DNA of 64,000 nucleotides from Thalassomonas actiniarum (GTDB lineage Bacteria > Pseudomonadota > Gammaproteobacteria > Enterobacterales > Alteromonadaceae): assembly GCF_000948975.2 (NCBI RefSeq), contig NZ_CP059736.1:868001-932000 (forward strand), written 5' to 3'. Made by a program: the position numbers and the translations under genes. Position 1 is the first letter of the stretch. The number at the start of each line of letters is the position of its first letter. This document shows positions 1 to 9,100 of this stretch, in pieces. The notes below the pieces were generated by a model that saw only the letters and a list, made by a program, of their open reading frames with translations, was not told the origin of the DNA and ran no database searches.

Positions 1-271
1 CCCCGGCATAGGTTAACGGCTGCTGAAAACTTTCTTCCGCTTGCATCGCTTGATAGGCCTGAACCGCATCGGCTCGCGCCATTAACAAAGGTTTTAGCAG
101 GCCTAATTTTTTCCCCGTCAACATGATGTCATCAGCGCGGGCGGCTTGTCCGTTTGGGGTGATAAAAGTGACTTTATGTTGCTGCTCCGTCAATAGCCGC
201 CATGGGATCGCCACTTCTGACGGATCACAGCCATATCCGGGTAAAGGTATTAATATCCTTTTCGTTGTCAT
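1..271 (-). CDS. DJ-1/PfpI (class I glutamine amidotransferase-like) protein, 3' part missing
   Basis: The reverse strand is open from an ATG at 271 to the window edge, 90 complete codons, so the C-terminal part lies outside. The N-terminus reads MTTKRILIPLPGYGCDPSE, a first beta strand followed by the early loop seen in type 1 glutamine amidotransferase-like / DJ-1-PfpI proteins. It then continues VTFITPNGQAARADD, resembling the second strand and loop of that fold. The nucleophile-elbow cysteine, which would confirm the family, is not in the window. The gene is divergent from the ThDP enzyme starting at 482, with about 210 bp between them. Function beyond fold is not predicted; family members include chaperones, deglycase-like proteins and hydrolases. 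Confidence 0.7.
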   Translation of the reverse strand, partial: MTTKRILIPLPGYGCDPSEVAIPWRLLTEQQHKVTFITPNGQAARADDIMLTGKKLGLLKPLLMARADAVQAYQAMQAEESFQQPLTYAG

Positions 272-481
272 TGTTTTTTAATCCTATTTTCCCATATGTG
301 AACGGATGCCAGTGGTCATTGCCCTTCGCGAAAAACAGCCAGGGCAACAAGGCCAAAAGCAAACACTTGGCGCTTTCTGTTATTGTCCTGTCTATTTTAA
401 TAACAGAATATGGTGCAAGATCAAACAATTAATATTGGTCATTAAATATACTGCCCCTATAGCCAACCATGAGACCCCAGT

Positions 482-2209
482 ATGAAAAGGACAGCAGCCT
501 ACCTGGTAAGGTATGCCCTGGAGCAATTGAACATCAGCCATACCTTTGGCATTCCCGGCGTACATAATACCGAAATTTACGATGAGCTGGACAAATCTGA
601 GCTGATCGAACCTGTGCTGGTGACCCATGAAGGCTATGGCGCCTTTATGGCAGATGCCGTCTCCCGCAGCAGTGACAGCACAGGCACCCTGGTGATAGTG
701 CCGGCGGCAGGGGCAACACATGCCGCCAGCGGCATAGGTGAAGCCTCGCTGGACGGTATCCCCATGCTGGTGATCAGCGGCGGTGTCAGATCAGACTCCC
801 GGTTTGCCTACCAACTGCATGATATGGATCAGCATGCCCTGATGAAGCCGATCACCAAGAAAACCTATAAGATCAGCCGCCATGATCAGGTGGTCAGCAC
901 AATTTTTCAAGCTCACCAAATTGCCAATCAAGGTGAACCGGGGCCCGTGTTTATTGAGATCCCGGTTAACCTGCAGCTCGATAAAGGCGAAGTGGGTGAA
1001 TTGCCCGAATATATTGTACCGGCGCCGGATGTGCCAGCAGATCAAAGTGAAGCCATCACCCGGGCAGCAAAGCTGTTGGCCGAAGCGAAAAACCCGGGCA
1101 TTTTTCTCGGCTGGGGCGCGGTGGATGCCAGTCAATACAGCGAAAAAATCGCTGAAATGCTTAATGCGCCGGTAGCCACCAGCTTACAGGGACTCAGTGC
1201 CTTTAACGCCAGGCACCCGCTCCATACCGGCATGGGCTTTGGCCCGGCAGCCGTACCGGCAGCGGTGAATGCCTTTAAAAACTGCGACTGTTTATTAGCC
1301 GTAGGCACACGCTTTGCTGAAATTGCCACCGGCAGCTTTGGCGTGACGGTACCGGACAACCTTATTCATCTCGATATCAACCCTGAGGTATTTAGTGCCA
1401 ATTACCCCGCCAAGGTTACCCTGGCAGGCGATGCCGGTTTGTTGCTGCCAGCGCTGGAAAAAGCGCTGGCCAAGCAGACCATTTGCCCGAAAATCATCGA
1501 TATTGCCGGGAAAATAGCCCAGGACAAGGCTGCTTATATCAGGCAATGGTTAGCCCATGACAGCGGCGACAAAGTCAATCCCGCGCTGTTTTTTCAGCAG
1601 CTCAGGGCAAGTCTGGATGACGATGCCTATATTATCGCCGATGACGGCAATCATACATTTTTAACCGCCGAACTGATGCCCTGTTACCGGGTAAAACATT
1701 TTTTTAGCCCCACCGATTTTAACTGTATGGGTTATGCCACGCCTGCGGTGATAGGGACTAAATTAGCCAATCCCGACAACCAGGTGGTGGGCATTATCGG
1801 CGACGGCGCCTTTTTAATGAGCTACACCGAGCTTTTCACCGCAGCCGCCAGAGCGCTGGGGGCCATTTTTACCGTGTTCAGCGATGGCGAGTTGGCGCAA
1901 ATCTCCCAGGCCCAGACCACGCCGTACAATAAAAAAACCTGCAGCCAATTGCCGAATATCAAGATAAAAGCCATGGTAGAGGCCAGCGGCTGCCAGTATT
2001 TGCGCATTGATAATAACCGTCAGGTGCGCTGGGGGTTAAGCCAGGCACTGGCACTTGCCAAAGAAAATATTCCCGTGGTCCTGGATGTGAATATCGATTA
2101 TTCCAAAAAAACCTGTTTTACCCGGGGGATCATAAAAACCAATTTAAAGCGGATGCCATTGCCAACCAAGGCGCGCATGATCAGCCGCGCCCTTTGGCGG
2201 CGGGTATGA
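482..2209 (+). CDS. ThDP-dependent acetolactate synthase-like enzyme
   Basis: A 575-residue protein with the three-domain layout of the acetolactate synthase / pyruvate decarboxylase superfamily. The N-terminal Pyr domain carries the catalytic glutamate that activates ThDP (E50 in VTHEGYGAFMADA). A central Rossmann-like domain follows (about 190-330), then the C-terminal PP domain with the GDG cofactor motif in GIIGDGAFLMSYTELF. The second metal-ligand position, usually Asn in GDG-X(about 25)-N, appears as Asp within FSDGELAQI; this variant occurs in ALS-like paralogues outside the branched-chain pathway. There is no neighbouring small regulatory subunit (ilvN/ilvH-like) and no amino acid operon, so a biosynthetic ilvB role is not supported. 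Substrate unknown: probably decarboxylation or carboligation of a 2-oxo acid. The ribosome-binding site before 482 is weak. Confidence 0.85.
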   Translation: MKRTAAYLVRYALEQLNISHTFGIPGVHNTEIYDELDKSELIEPVLVTHEGYGAFMADAVSRSSDSTGTLVIVPAAGATHAASGIGEASLDGIPMLVISGGVRSDSRFAYQLHDMDQHALMKPITKKTYKISRHDQVVSTIFQAHQIANQGEPGPVFIEIPVNLQLDKGEVGELPEYIVPAPDVPADQSEAITRAAKLLAEAKNPGIFLGWGAVDASQYSEKIAEMLNAPVATSLQGLSAFNARHPLHTGMGFGPAAVPAAVNAFKNCDCLLAVGTRFAEIATGSFGVTVPDNLIHLDINPEVFSANYPAKVTLAGDAGLLLPALEKALAKQTICPKIIDIAGKIAQDKAAYIRQWLAHDSGDKVNPALFFQQLRASLDDDAYIIADDGNHTFLTAELMPCYRVKHFFSPTDFNCMGYATPAVIGTKLANPDNQVVGIIGDGAFLMSYTELFTAAARALGAIFTVFSDGELAQISQAQTTPYNKKTCSQLPNIKIKAMVEASGCQYLRIDNNRQVRWGLSQALALAKENIPVVLDVNIDYSKKTCFTRGIIKTNLKRMPLPTKARMISRALWRRV

Positions 2210-2340
2210 TGCTGACAGAAATACCCCCAGGTAACAACGACTAATGCAAACAAAGCATTCGTCTAATGAATCAATATGTTTTAGAATCAACGCGTTTTAT
2301 ACAACGGCCTTAACGGATAAGGCTGACATTAAATTTCGGC

Positions 2341-2747
2341 ACGAGCCCGCATTTATTCCGGTGAAGATGAAAGCAAAGCCTTTGATGATAACATTAACAG
2401 CAAATGGCTGGACAATGCCGGGGCTCCAAGCAGGCGTTCGCCTGCCTGGATACAGCTTGATTTACCAACAGCACAAACCGTCAACAGCATCACCATGACC
2501 AGCACCAACAACGCCGCAGAAAGATCCGCAAGACTTTACTGTGCTCGGCTCAAATGACAACGGCGCCAGCTGGAACGAACCGGGCAGTTGGACAAATATC
2601 TTTTGGCAAAGCCGGTTTGAACAACAAAACTTTGAGTTTACCAACACAAGCAGATATCAAACATATCGGGTTAACATCACAAAAAATCAGGGAAATTCTT
2701 CCATGACCCAGCTGGCGGAAATTGAGCTTCTCGGCCCGCTATTTTAG
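2341..2747 (+). pseudogene. Frameshifted remnant of an F5/8-type (discoidin-like) carbohydrate-binding domain
   Basis: Two reading frames together encode one recognisable beta-sandwich domain. The first part (about 2341-2520) contains SGEDESKAFDDNINSKWLD, a linker and PAWIQLDLPTAQTVNSITM. The second (about 2523-2747) contains DPQDFTVLGSNDNGASW and ends TQLAEIELLG. This order (KAFDxxxxTKWL, then WIQxDL, then a GSNDG-like stretch, then the closing IEL strand) is typical of F5/8 type C domains on secreted glycosidases of marine bacteria. The frame changes near 2517-2524. No start codon, signal peptide or catalytic domain remains upstream, so this is the detached and broken tail of a larger secreted protein. 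The short open frames here should not be annotated as genes. Confidence 0.55.
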
Positions 2748-2885
2748 TGCTTTATCCCGATGCGGCAACCTGCCTTGGTAAAATAAATGTTGCATAACAT
2801 TGTATTTTCAGTAAACCATATGTACATTTAATGAGCAGTCGACGTTTACCTCATCATTAACCAATAAAAATAAAAAGGAAGAAAA

Positions 2886-3080
2886 ATGAATAATAAATTT
2901 AAAAAAATCATTTTAGCACTAGGAGTGGCTGCCGGAGTTTCCGCCGGCAATATCTCGGCTCAACCGGCAGATTGTAATATTTGTTTCGAAAGACTGATTG
3001 CCTGTGAAACCGGTGAACTTAGCGGCAGCATTTGCGGAGTCTGGTTAAATGCTTGTTTTGCGGCTTGTGTGCCCGATTAA
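2886..3080 (+). CDS. Small secreted Cys-rich peptide, unknown function
   Basis: A 64-residue protein that I do not recognise. It begins with a clear signal peptide: basic MNNKFKKII, a hydrophobic stretch, and a probable AQPA cleavage region near residue 26. The mature part, about 38 residues, is acidic and has six cysteines in the arrangement CNIC...AC...IC...AC...AC, suggesting disulfides or metal binding after export. A good ribosome-binding site (AAAAGGAAG) lies just before the ATG and a strong intrinsic terminator sits about 80 bp after the stop, so it appears to be an independent, probably well expressed, single-gene unit. Candidates include a periplasmic metal-binding peptide or a small exported effector; nothing in the neighbours decides. 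Confidence 0.65.
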   Translation: MNNKFKKIILALGVAAGVSAGNISAQPADCNICFERLIACETGELSGSICGVWLNACFAACVPD

Positions 3081-3158
3081 TTAAGTGCCCGAGTATAATA
3101 ACATTAATGAGAAGTGATTTTTCTGCTTAACAGGAAAAAGCCAGATCGCTACTCTTTA

Positions 3159-3190
3159 AAGCCCCATTTTTTTGGGGCTTATTTATTTTC
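3159..3190 (+). terminator. Intrinsic terminator after the small secreted peptide
   Basis: An 8-bp perfect stem, AAGCCCCA (3159-3166) with TGGGGCTT (3173-3180), closes a T-rich 6-nt loop and is followed by ATTTATTTT. It matches the Rho-independent pattern for the plus strand and ends the transcript of the 2886 gene before the convergent minus-strand genes. Confidence 0.8.
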
Positions 3191-3249
3191 GCTGGTGCAG
3201 CAACAAGCCGTAAAAAGCATGATTTTCTGCTTAGTCGTTTTTCAGCCCG

Positions 3250-4071
3250 CTATTGGTGAGCGGATGAAAATTCATTGAACAGATGGCTGAATCGCTTGGG
3301 TATTTGCCCGTAGGTATTGGCAGCACTGCGCCTCCTTTGGCCATGGGTATCGAACATTTTTACCCTCAGCTTAAACCTCTGCGAGCTAACAGCCGGGTCT
3401 CGTGCCCGAAGCACCTGTAAGGTGACAATTCTTTTAAAGGCAAATTGCTCAAATAAGTCCCCCAAAAACTGATGGCTGAGCTCACGATTCTCTTCCCCGA
3501 GCACAGTAACCAAATCATCAATCAATTTATTTTTAACGCCCTGAGCCTCTTCTGCTGCGACAGGGATTTCGTAGACGATTTTTTTGTCGTCCTTAGTGAG
3601 CAAGTAAGCATTGAGTATTTCCCAGTCTTGAATGCTGAGCAAAGCATTTGCGCTCACTTCCTTTATTGCCTGTTCCTGTTCGGGGCTTAATTGAAAAAAC
3701 TCGAAAAACATGTCATTTGCCTGAAAATTTTCCAGGATACGCGGCCCGCGAAAATAGCCCTTATCCCCAAGTGCCGCCATCATAACTTGATAGCGCTCAC
3801 CAAGGGTTTGCATTGCCAAGAGTGCTTGCTGCTGCGAGTCCAGCTGTTGCTCTTTTTCATTGAGCAGCTGTTGTAGTCTGGCCAGCTGCTCTTTATCTGC
3901 ACTGCATTGCCCGTCAGCAAGATCGCCGGCTACCATCACCTGCCCGGTTACGGCAGTTGCGGGCCGGGCAGGTTTTACCGCGACAAGTTCGACATTGAAC
4001 TTACCGGCAAAAAAATAGCCCGTTAAGAATGCAGTTAATACCGCGGCACAGGCAAGAAAATATTTCTTCAT
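3250..4071 (-). CDS. Membrane-anchored coiled-coil protein, unknown function
   Basis: A 273-residue protein that I do not recognise. One N-terminal hydrophobic segment (about residues 4-23, following MKKY) would anchor it to the inner membrane or act as an uncleaved signal. A charged and Gln-rich heptad region at about 60-95 looks like a coiled coil. The remainder is a soluble, mostly helical domain rich in Glu, Gln and Leu, ending in a basic tail. It lies 151 bp downstream of the diguanylate cyclase on the same strand and may be cotranscribed with it, but no domain links it to c-di-GMP signalling. Confidence 0.55.
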   Translation of the reverse strand: MKKYFLACAAVLTAFLTGYFFAGKFNVELVAVKPARPATAVTGQVMVAGDLADGQCSADKEQLARLQQLLNEKEQQLDSQQQALLAMQTLGERYQVMMAALGDKGYFRGPRILENFQANDMFFEFFQLSPEQEQAIKEVSANALLSIQDWEILNAYLLTKDDKKIVYEIPVAAEEAQGVKNKLIDDLVTVLGEENRELSHQFLGDLFEQFAFKRIVTLQVLRARDPAVSSQRFKLRVKMFDTHGQRRRSAANTYGQIPKRFSHLFNEFSSAHQ

Positions 4072-4222
4072 GATAATGCTATTAAAGCTTTTGACTTGTT
4101 AAAACTGATCCCATCAATACAGATGAATTCCGGCTATGCCCCTCAAGCTGACACCGGGTTCGATGCCTGCTCATGCCGGCTTGGCTGTAAAACTCAGCAC
4201 TGTTTTTTAATGGCATCAGAGG

Positions 4223-5734
4223 TTAAATTACCCGGGGAAGCTCACCACAAATGACGCAATTTCGTCCCTCATGTTTGGCCTGATATAACGCCTTGTCTGC
4301 GGCACTGATAGATGAATCTATGGTGTCCTCTATCAGGGGGCATTCGATAATGCCGATACTGATAGTGACCAGCAGCCTCTTGGGTTTTATTTTCGCCCCT
4401 TCATCTACCTTGAAATTATGGCTGGCCACTTTGTGGCGGATACGCTCGCATACTTCTTTGGCGACTTTTAAAGGAGTCTGCGGCATAAGGATTGCAAATT
4501 CCTCGCCCCCTAAACGCACCACGCTATCGATCTCGTGACGGATTTCCCTCAGGAGAATTTGCGCCAGCTCCACCAGCACGGAATCGCCGGTCGGATGACC
4601 ATAGGTATCGTTGATGGTCTTAAAATAATCAATATCGAGCATGCACAAAGACACAGGTTCATTATTGCGTTGCCCGCGGATCAAATCCCGGGCAGCCAGC
4701 TCGGCAAAGTAGCGGCGGTTGTAGAGTTTGGTCAGGGGATCGATACGGGCAAGGGCTTCCATTTTTAAGGCAATCTCTTTTTTTTCCGAGACTTCCCGCG
4801 ACAGCTCTGCGGTACGCTCTTTGACGCGAATTTCCAACTGACGCCTTTCATCCGCCAACTTATTGATTAATTTGCCGCGTTCAACACGGACACTGTGCAA
4901 AATCAAGCCACACACCAGTACGATTGTCAGATAAAGTTGCACGGTGCGCAAACCGACATTGTCTTCGGTATTGCCTCCTAAGGTCACCGTCATCATCAGG
5001 GCGGCAACGGTAAAGAGGAAAAAACACAGGCAAACACGGGCACTGGCGCCACGGGTCGACATAAAGATGGCGCCGGGAAGCCCGAGAAACATAGGGCTGA
5101 AAGTCCCGTAATTTTTCATAATACCTGACAGGAAAACCAGGGTGATAAGTGCCAATAATAAAAAAGATAAGGTAATTTCAACCAGGGAAATGCGCCACTC
5201 GGTGATCACCTGTTTATAAAATAAAGGCAGCACTAGGAGCAAGGGAGCCAGCATGATACCGCCGGTATAATCGGCAAGAAACCAGTTCCAAACCCCGATG
5301 CCGTATGCACTCCAGGGCACAGCAAATTGCACGCTGATCAGAATGTTGCCGATAATGGCCGAACTGAGGGAAAAGCCGCCGATACCGACGGTCAAAAATA
5401 TCAACATATTATGGGAGCCGTCGAAGATGTAACCGCGCGGATTAAAGTGACGCTCCAGAATAACGGCGCCCCAGGCACAGAGCGAACTGCTCAGGGGGAT
5501 AAGCAGATTAAAAAGCGGAAAATTAAGCCAGGCATAGCTGTGTATGCAACCGGCCAGAGCGGTTCCGATAAAGCCAGACAGACCGAAATGCCTTATTGCC
5601 CAATATATTACCGCGGTCGCCGGCCAGATGGTGACCACATTATTGACGATATAGCCGACTTCATAAGCCGACAGGATCGCAACTAAAGTCACGGCAAAGA
5701 TATAACTGATTTGCAAGAAAGAATTATTGCTCAT
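4223..5734 (-). CDS. MASE1-GGDEF diguanylate cyclase
   Basis: A 503-residue inner-membrane protein. Residues about 1-290 form a multi-span MASE1-type sensor region with some eight hydrophobic helices, including the early motif NNVVTIWPATAVIYWAI. A charged signalling helix (about 295-340) leads to a complete GGDEF domain (about 345-500). The active-site loop is GGEEF at residues 409-413, preceded by LDIDYFKTINDTYGH, whose Asp and Asn bind metal and GTP, so it should make c-di-GMP from two GTP. The inhibitory RxxD I-site is not canonical: the residues upstream read RHEID, an RxxxD spacing, so product inhibition may be weak. There is no EAL domain. It is divergent from the large histidine kinase across a 400-bp spacer. 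Confidence 0.9.
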   Translation of the reverse strand: MSNNSFLQISYIFAVTLVAILSAYEVGYIVNNVVTIWPATAVIYWAIRHFGLSGFIGTALAGCIHSYAWLNFPLFNLLIPLSSSLCAWGAVILERHFNPRGYIFDGSHNMLIFLTVGIGGFSLSSAIIGNILISVQFAVPWSAYGIGVWNWFLADYTGGIMLAPLLLVLPLFYKQVITEWRISLVEITLSFLLLALITLVFLSGIMKNYGTFSPMFLGLPGAIFMSTRGASARVCLCFFLFTVAALMMTVTLGGNTEDNVGLRTVQLYLTIVLVCGLILHSVRVERGKLINKLADERRQLEIRVKERTAELSREVSEKKEIALKMEALARIDPLTKLYNRRYFAELAARDLIRGQRNNEPVSLCMLDIDYFKTINDTYGHPTGDSVLVELAQILLREIRHEIDSVVRLGGEEFAILMPQTPLKVAKEVCERIRHKVASHNFKVDEGAKIKPKRLLVTISIGIIECPLIEDTIDSSISAADKALYQAKHEGRNCVICGELPRVI

Positions 5735-6134
5735 TATTGTTATCTTTTAAACCCGGCTGATGATTTGAAGACTTCGAAGACGGCACTTTTTTATCCCAAA
5801 TGATATCAACACTATAGTCCCCAATAAATGTGTTTGGCTCTGAGGCTTTTTTCAGAAAAAACGTGTTAATAAGTTTAGCTTAATTTTTATATTTAAGGCC
5901 AAACACCTGCCCGGTTGTTTCCCTCTGCCTTTATCCGGGTAGTAGAAGTCCACTTTCTTACTATACTTACACTGGCTCAAGCTTACAGTCTAACGCACTA
6001 ATAATTTGAAGGATTTATTTGAGTTTATGGCGCAATAACCTGAAGCCAGGCGGCAATAAAAAATACGGGGAACCCGGTTAAGGCACTTGTCTGCTTCAGG
6101 AAGTTAAACCTGTCATCAAGATGACAAATAAGTG
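5735..6134. other. Divergent intergenic region, no gene seen
   Basis: About 400 bp separate the divergently transcribed diguanylate cyclase and the multi-sensor histidine kinase. The sequence is AT-rich on the left and more mixed on the right, and must hold both promoters. I could not find a convincing open frame, a recognisable c-di-GMP riboswitch or a strong terminator in it. Confidence 0.4.
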
Positions 6135-9100
6135 ATGAAATTTACTCTAGATATCATAAAAATGGCTATCGTCAAAAAGCTCTGTAACCTAGTTAAGCAA
6201 AATATCCTCTTCATCATCTTGCTGCTTAATACTCTAGTGGTGCCGGTGCAGGGCAAAGAACTGACTAAAGTGACCCTGGATTTATTCTGGCAACATCAAT
6301 TTGAGTTCGCGGGCTTTTATGCAGCGGTAGACCAGGGATATTTCCGCCAGGCCGGAATCGAGGTAAGCTTTAATGAACTCAGCAGCCATGACGATACCCT
6401 GCAACGGGTGCTCAGCGGTGAAGCACAGTTTGGTATTGCCGGAATTGAGTTATTAGAAGGTTATCATAACGGCAAAGAGGTCAAATTACTTGCCAGCTAT
6501 TTCAGGCGTAGTCCGCTGATGCTGATCACCCAACCGGAAATCACCTCGTTAAAGCAACTTTCGGGTAAAGCTGTGCTGGGGGCGAAAAAAAGCTGGCACT
6601 TTGGCGGTATCCGGGAAATGTTAAAATTTCACCGGGTCAAACCTGACTCCCTCACTGCCAAGCAGGCAGAGAACCACTTTGATGCCTTTAAAAACAAAGA
6701 GGCAGTGGCCATGATTGCCTTTATTTCCAATGAACCTTATGAGCTTAACCGCTTAAAAATACCTTACCGCATTTATGATCCAAACCAGTACGCCAACATT
6801 ACCCTGGACTTTAACCTGTTCACATCAAGCCAGTTTGCCCGGTTAAATCCCGAGTTAGTGATAAAGTTTACCGAGGCCGTTAATTTAGGCTGGCACTATG
6901 CATTATCCCACCGGGAGGAAATTGTTGATCTGATCATACAGCGTTATAACAGCCAGCATAAAACCAAAGCGGCGCTGCAATTTGAAGCCGATGAAACCAG
7001 CAAATTGATCATGCGGGATTTATATGACATTGGCAGTATAGACCACAGCCAGCTGGCGATGATTTCCGAGCAGTTACTGGCCAATGATCTTGTCGATAAA
7101 TTGCATAACATCGATGGTTTATTGATCAATAGTGAGCCAGCTATAGCGACAGACCCGCCAGACTCCCAAAGCCGTTTGCAAAGTGACAGCTCAAGTCATT
7201 CAGCACATTTGGCATTATGGAGTCAACTGAGTACAGAGGAAAAACAATTCCTAAAGGCACACCCCAGGCTGAAGGTGCAAAGCGAGAAAAACTTCCCGCC
7301 TTATAACTTTGTCAGTCAGGGCAAGCCCGTCGGTTACAGCATAGATTATCTAACCTTGCTTGAGGATATTATCAAGATCAAATTTGACTATGTCAGCGGT
7401 TTTTCCTGGACAGAATATTTGGAAATGTTGCAAAACAATAAGCTGGATCTGATGGTCAATATCGCCGCCACCCCCAAACGCAAAAAATTTGCCAGCTTTT
7501 CTCCACCGATTGTTCAAACCCTGTCATCTATTATTGTTAAACAAGCGCAGGTTAAACAATTAAACTCGCTGGAACAATTTAGCGGTAAAAAAGTTGCAGT
7601 GATCAAAAACTTTTTAATGGAAGAAATGCTGCAACTCTTTTACCCGGACATCAAACTTTTACCGGTCGATACCACGCTTGAAGGACTGACCTTAGTGGCA
7701 AACGATGTGGTAGACGGCTATGTCGGTAATATAGGTGTGAATAACTTTTTTATTACCCAATACCATTTACCCCACTTAGTGCCGGTGGTGATCATCGACA
7801 ATCCTCATTTTCAAACGGTCGCTCATCGCATTGCGACCAATAGAAACAACCATTTACTAACCAGTATCATTAACAAAGCGGTTCGGTTAGTACCCGAAGC
7901 AGATATACTGCCAATCTCACAAAAATGGTTCGGCAGCAGCACGCATATTGAGTTCGGCAATGTTTTGGAGCTTACCGACAAAGAGCTGGCGTATTTACGT
8001 AAGCACCCGGTAATGACAGTGCAAAATGAAAGTAATTACCCGCCGTTTAACTTTACCTCTGGCGGTAAAGCGCTCGGGTACAGTATTGATTTTATCAAAT
8101 TAATTGCCAGTAAACTTGGTATCAAGGCTGAATTTATTCAAAAGAAACACTGGCATGAATATATTGAGATGTTAAAAAACAAAGAGCTCGATGTCATGGC
8201 GAATATCATAGACAACGAAGCAAGGCGGGAGTTTGCCATTTTCACCACCCCTTATATCGACAGCCGGCATTTACTGGTATCGCGTAAAGGTGAATTAAAT
8301 CATATCAGCCGGTTGAGCGCTTTGGCTAAAAAACGTATCGCGATTGTCAGCGGTTTCGCCATCAGTGAAAGAATCCAGCAAAATCTGCCTGGCGCGACTT
8401 TTATTGAATTGCCTGATACGCAAAAAGCCCTGGAAGCAGTAGCCGATGGCCATGCCGATGTGATGATTGAAATGGGGGCGGTTGTTAATTATCTGATAGA
8501 AAAGAGCTTTCTTGCAAATTTAGAAGTGACGACTGTCCCTGCCACGCCAAATGAGACCGTTTTTCAAGCCACGCCTTTGAGTATGGCAACCCACAAAGAT
8601 AATCCGTTGTTGCTGGGATTACTGCAAAAAGCCATAGATGCGATCTCTGAAACTGAATTGATCCATTTAAGAAAGGCCTGGATCGGCGTGAGTAAACCGG
8701 CAATGGTACAAGTACCGTTAACGGCACAGGAGCGCTTGTATCTGAAACATAAAAATACCTGGAAAGTCATGAGTAAAGACTTACCTCCGGTGAGTTTTAT
8801 AAACAATAATATCAACCAGGGCTTTAGTATCGACCTGATGAACATTATCGGCAAACTGCTCAATATCAAACTGGAATTTAGCCAAGGGCAGGGACCTGCC
8901 AAATTGAAACAATTAATGAACAAGGAAGTGGATATTTTGCTTAATGTCGTCAATACCGGAAAGGGGCCAAAAGTGGCTCGCTTTACCCAGCCTTATATAG
9001 AAGCACGGGATGTTTTCATCATCAAAACCAACCAGCGGCAAATTGAAGCCAGGCTCGGCAGTTTTAACGGTAAAACCCTGGCGGTCATTAAAGGAGATGC

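Noticed and set aside
202-432. Overlapping small open frames on both strands at 202-432
   Set aside because: They overlap the start of the DJ-1/PfpI-type gene or the divergent spacer, and show no domain or good ribosome-binding site.
2244-2498. 84-codon open frame downstream of the ThDP enzyme
   Set aside because: It lies out of frame with the recognisable discoidin-like coding signal and has no family features.
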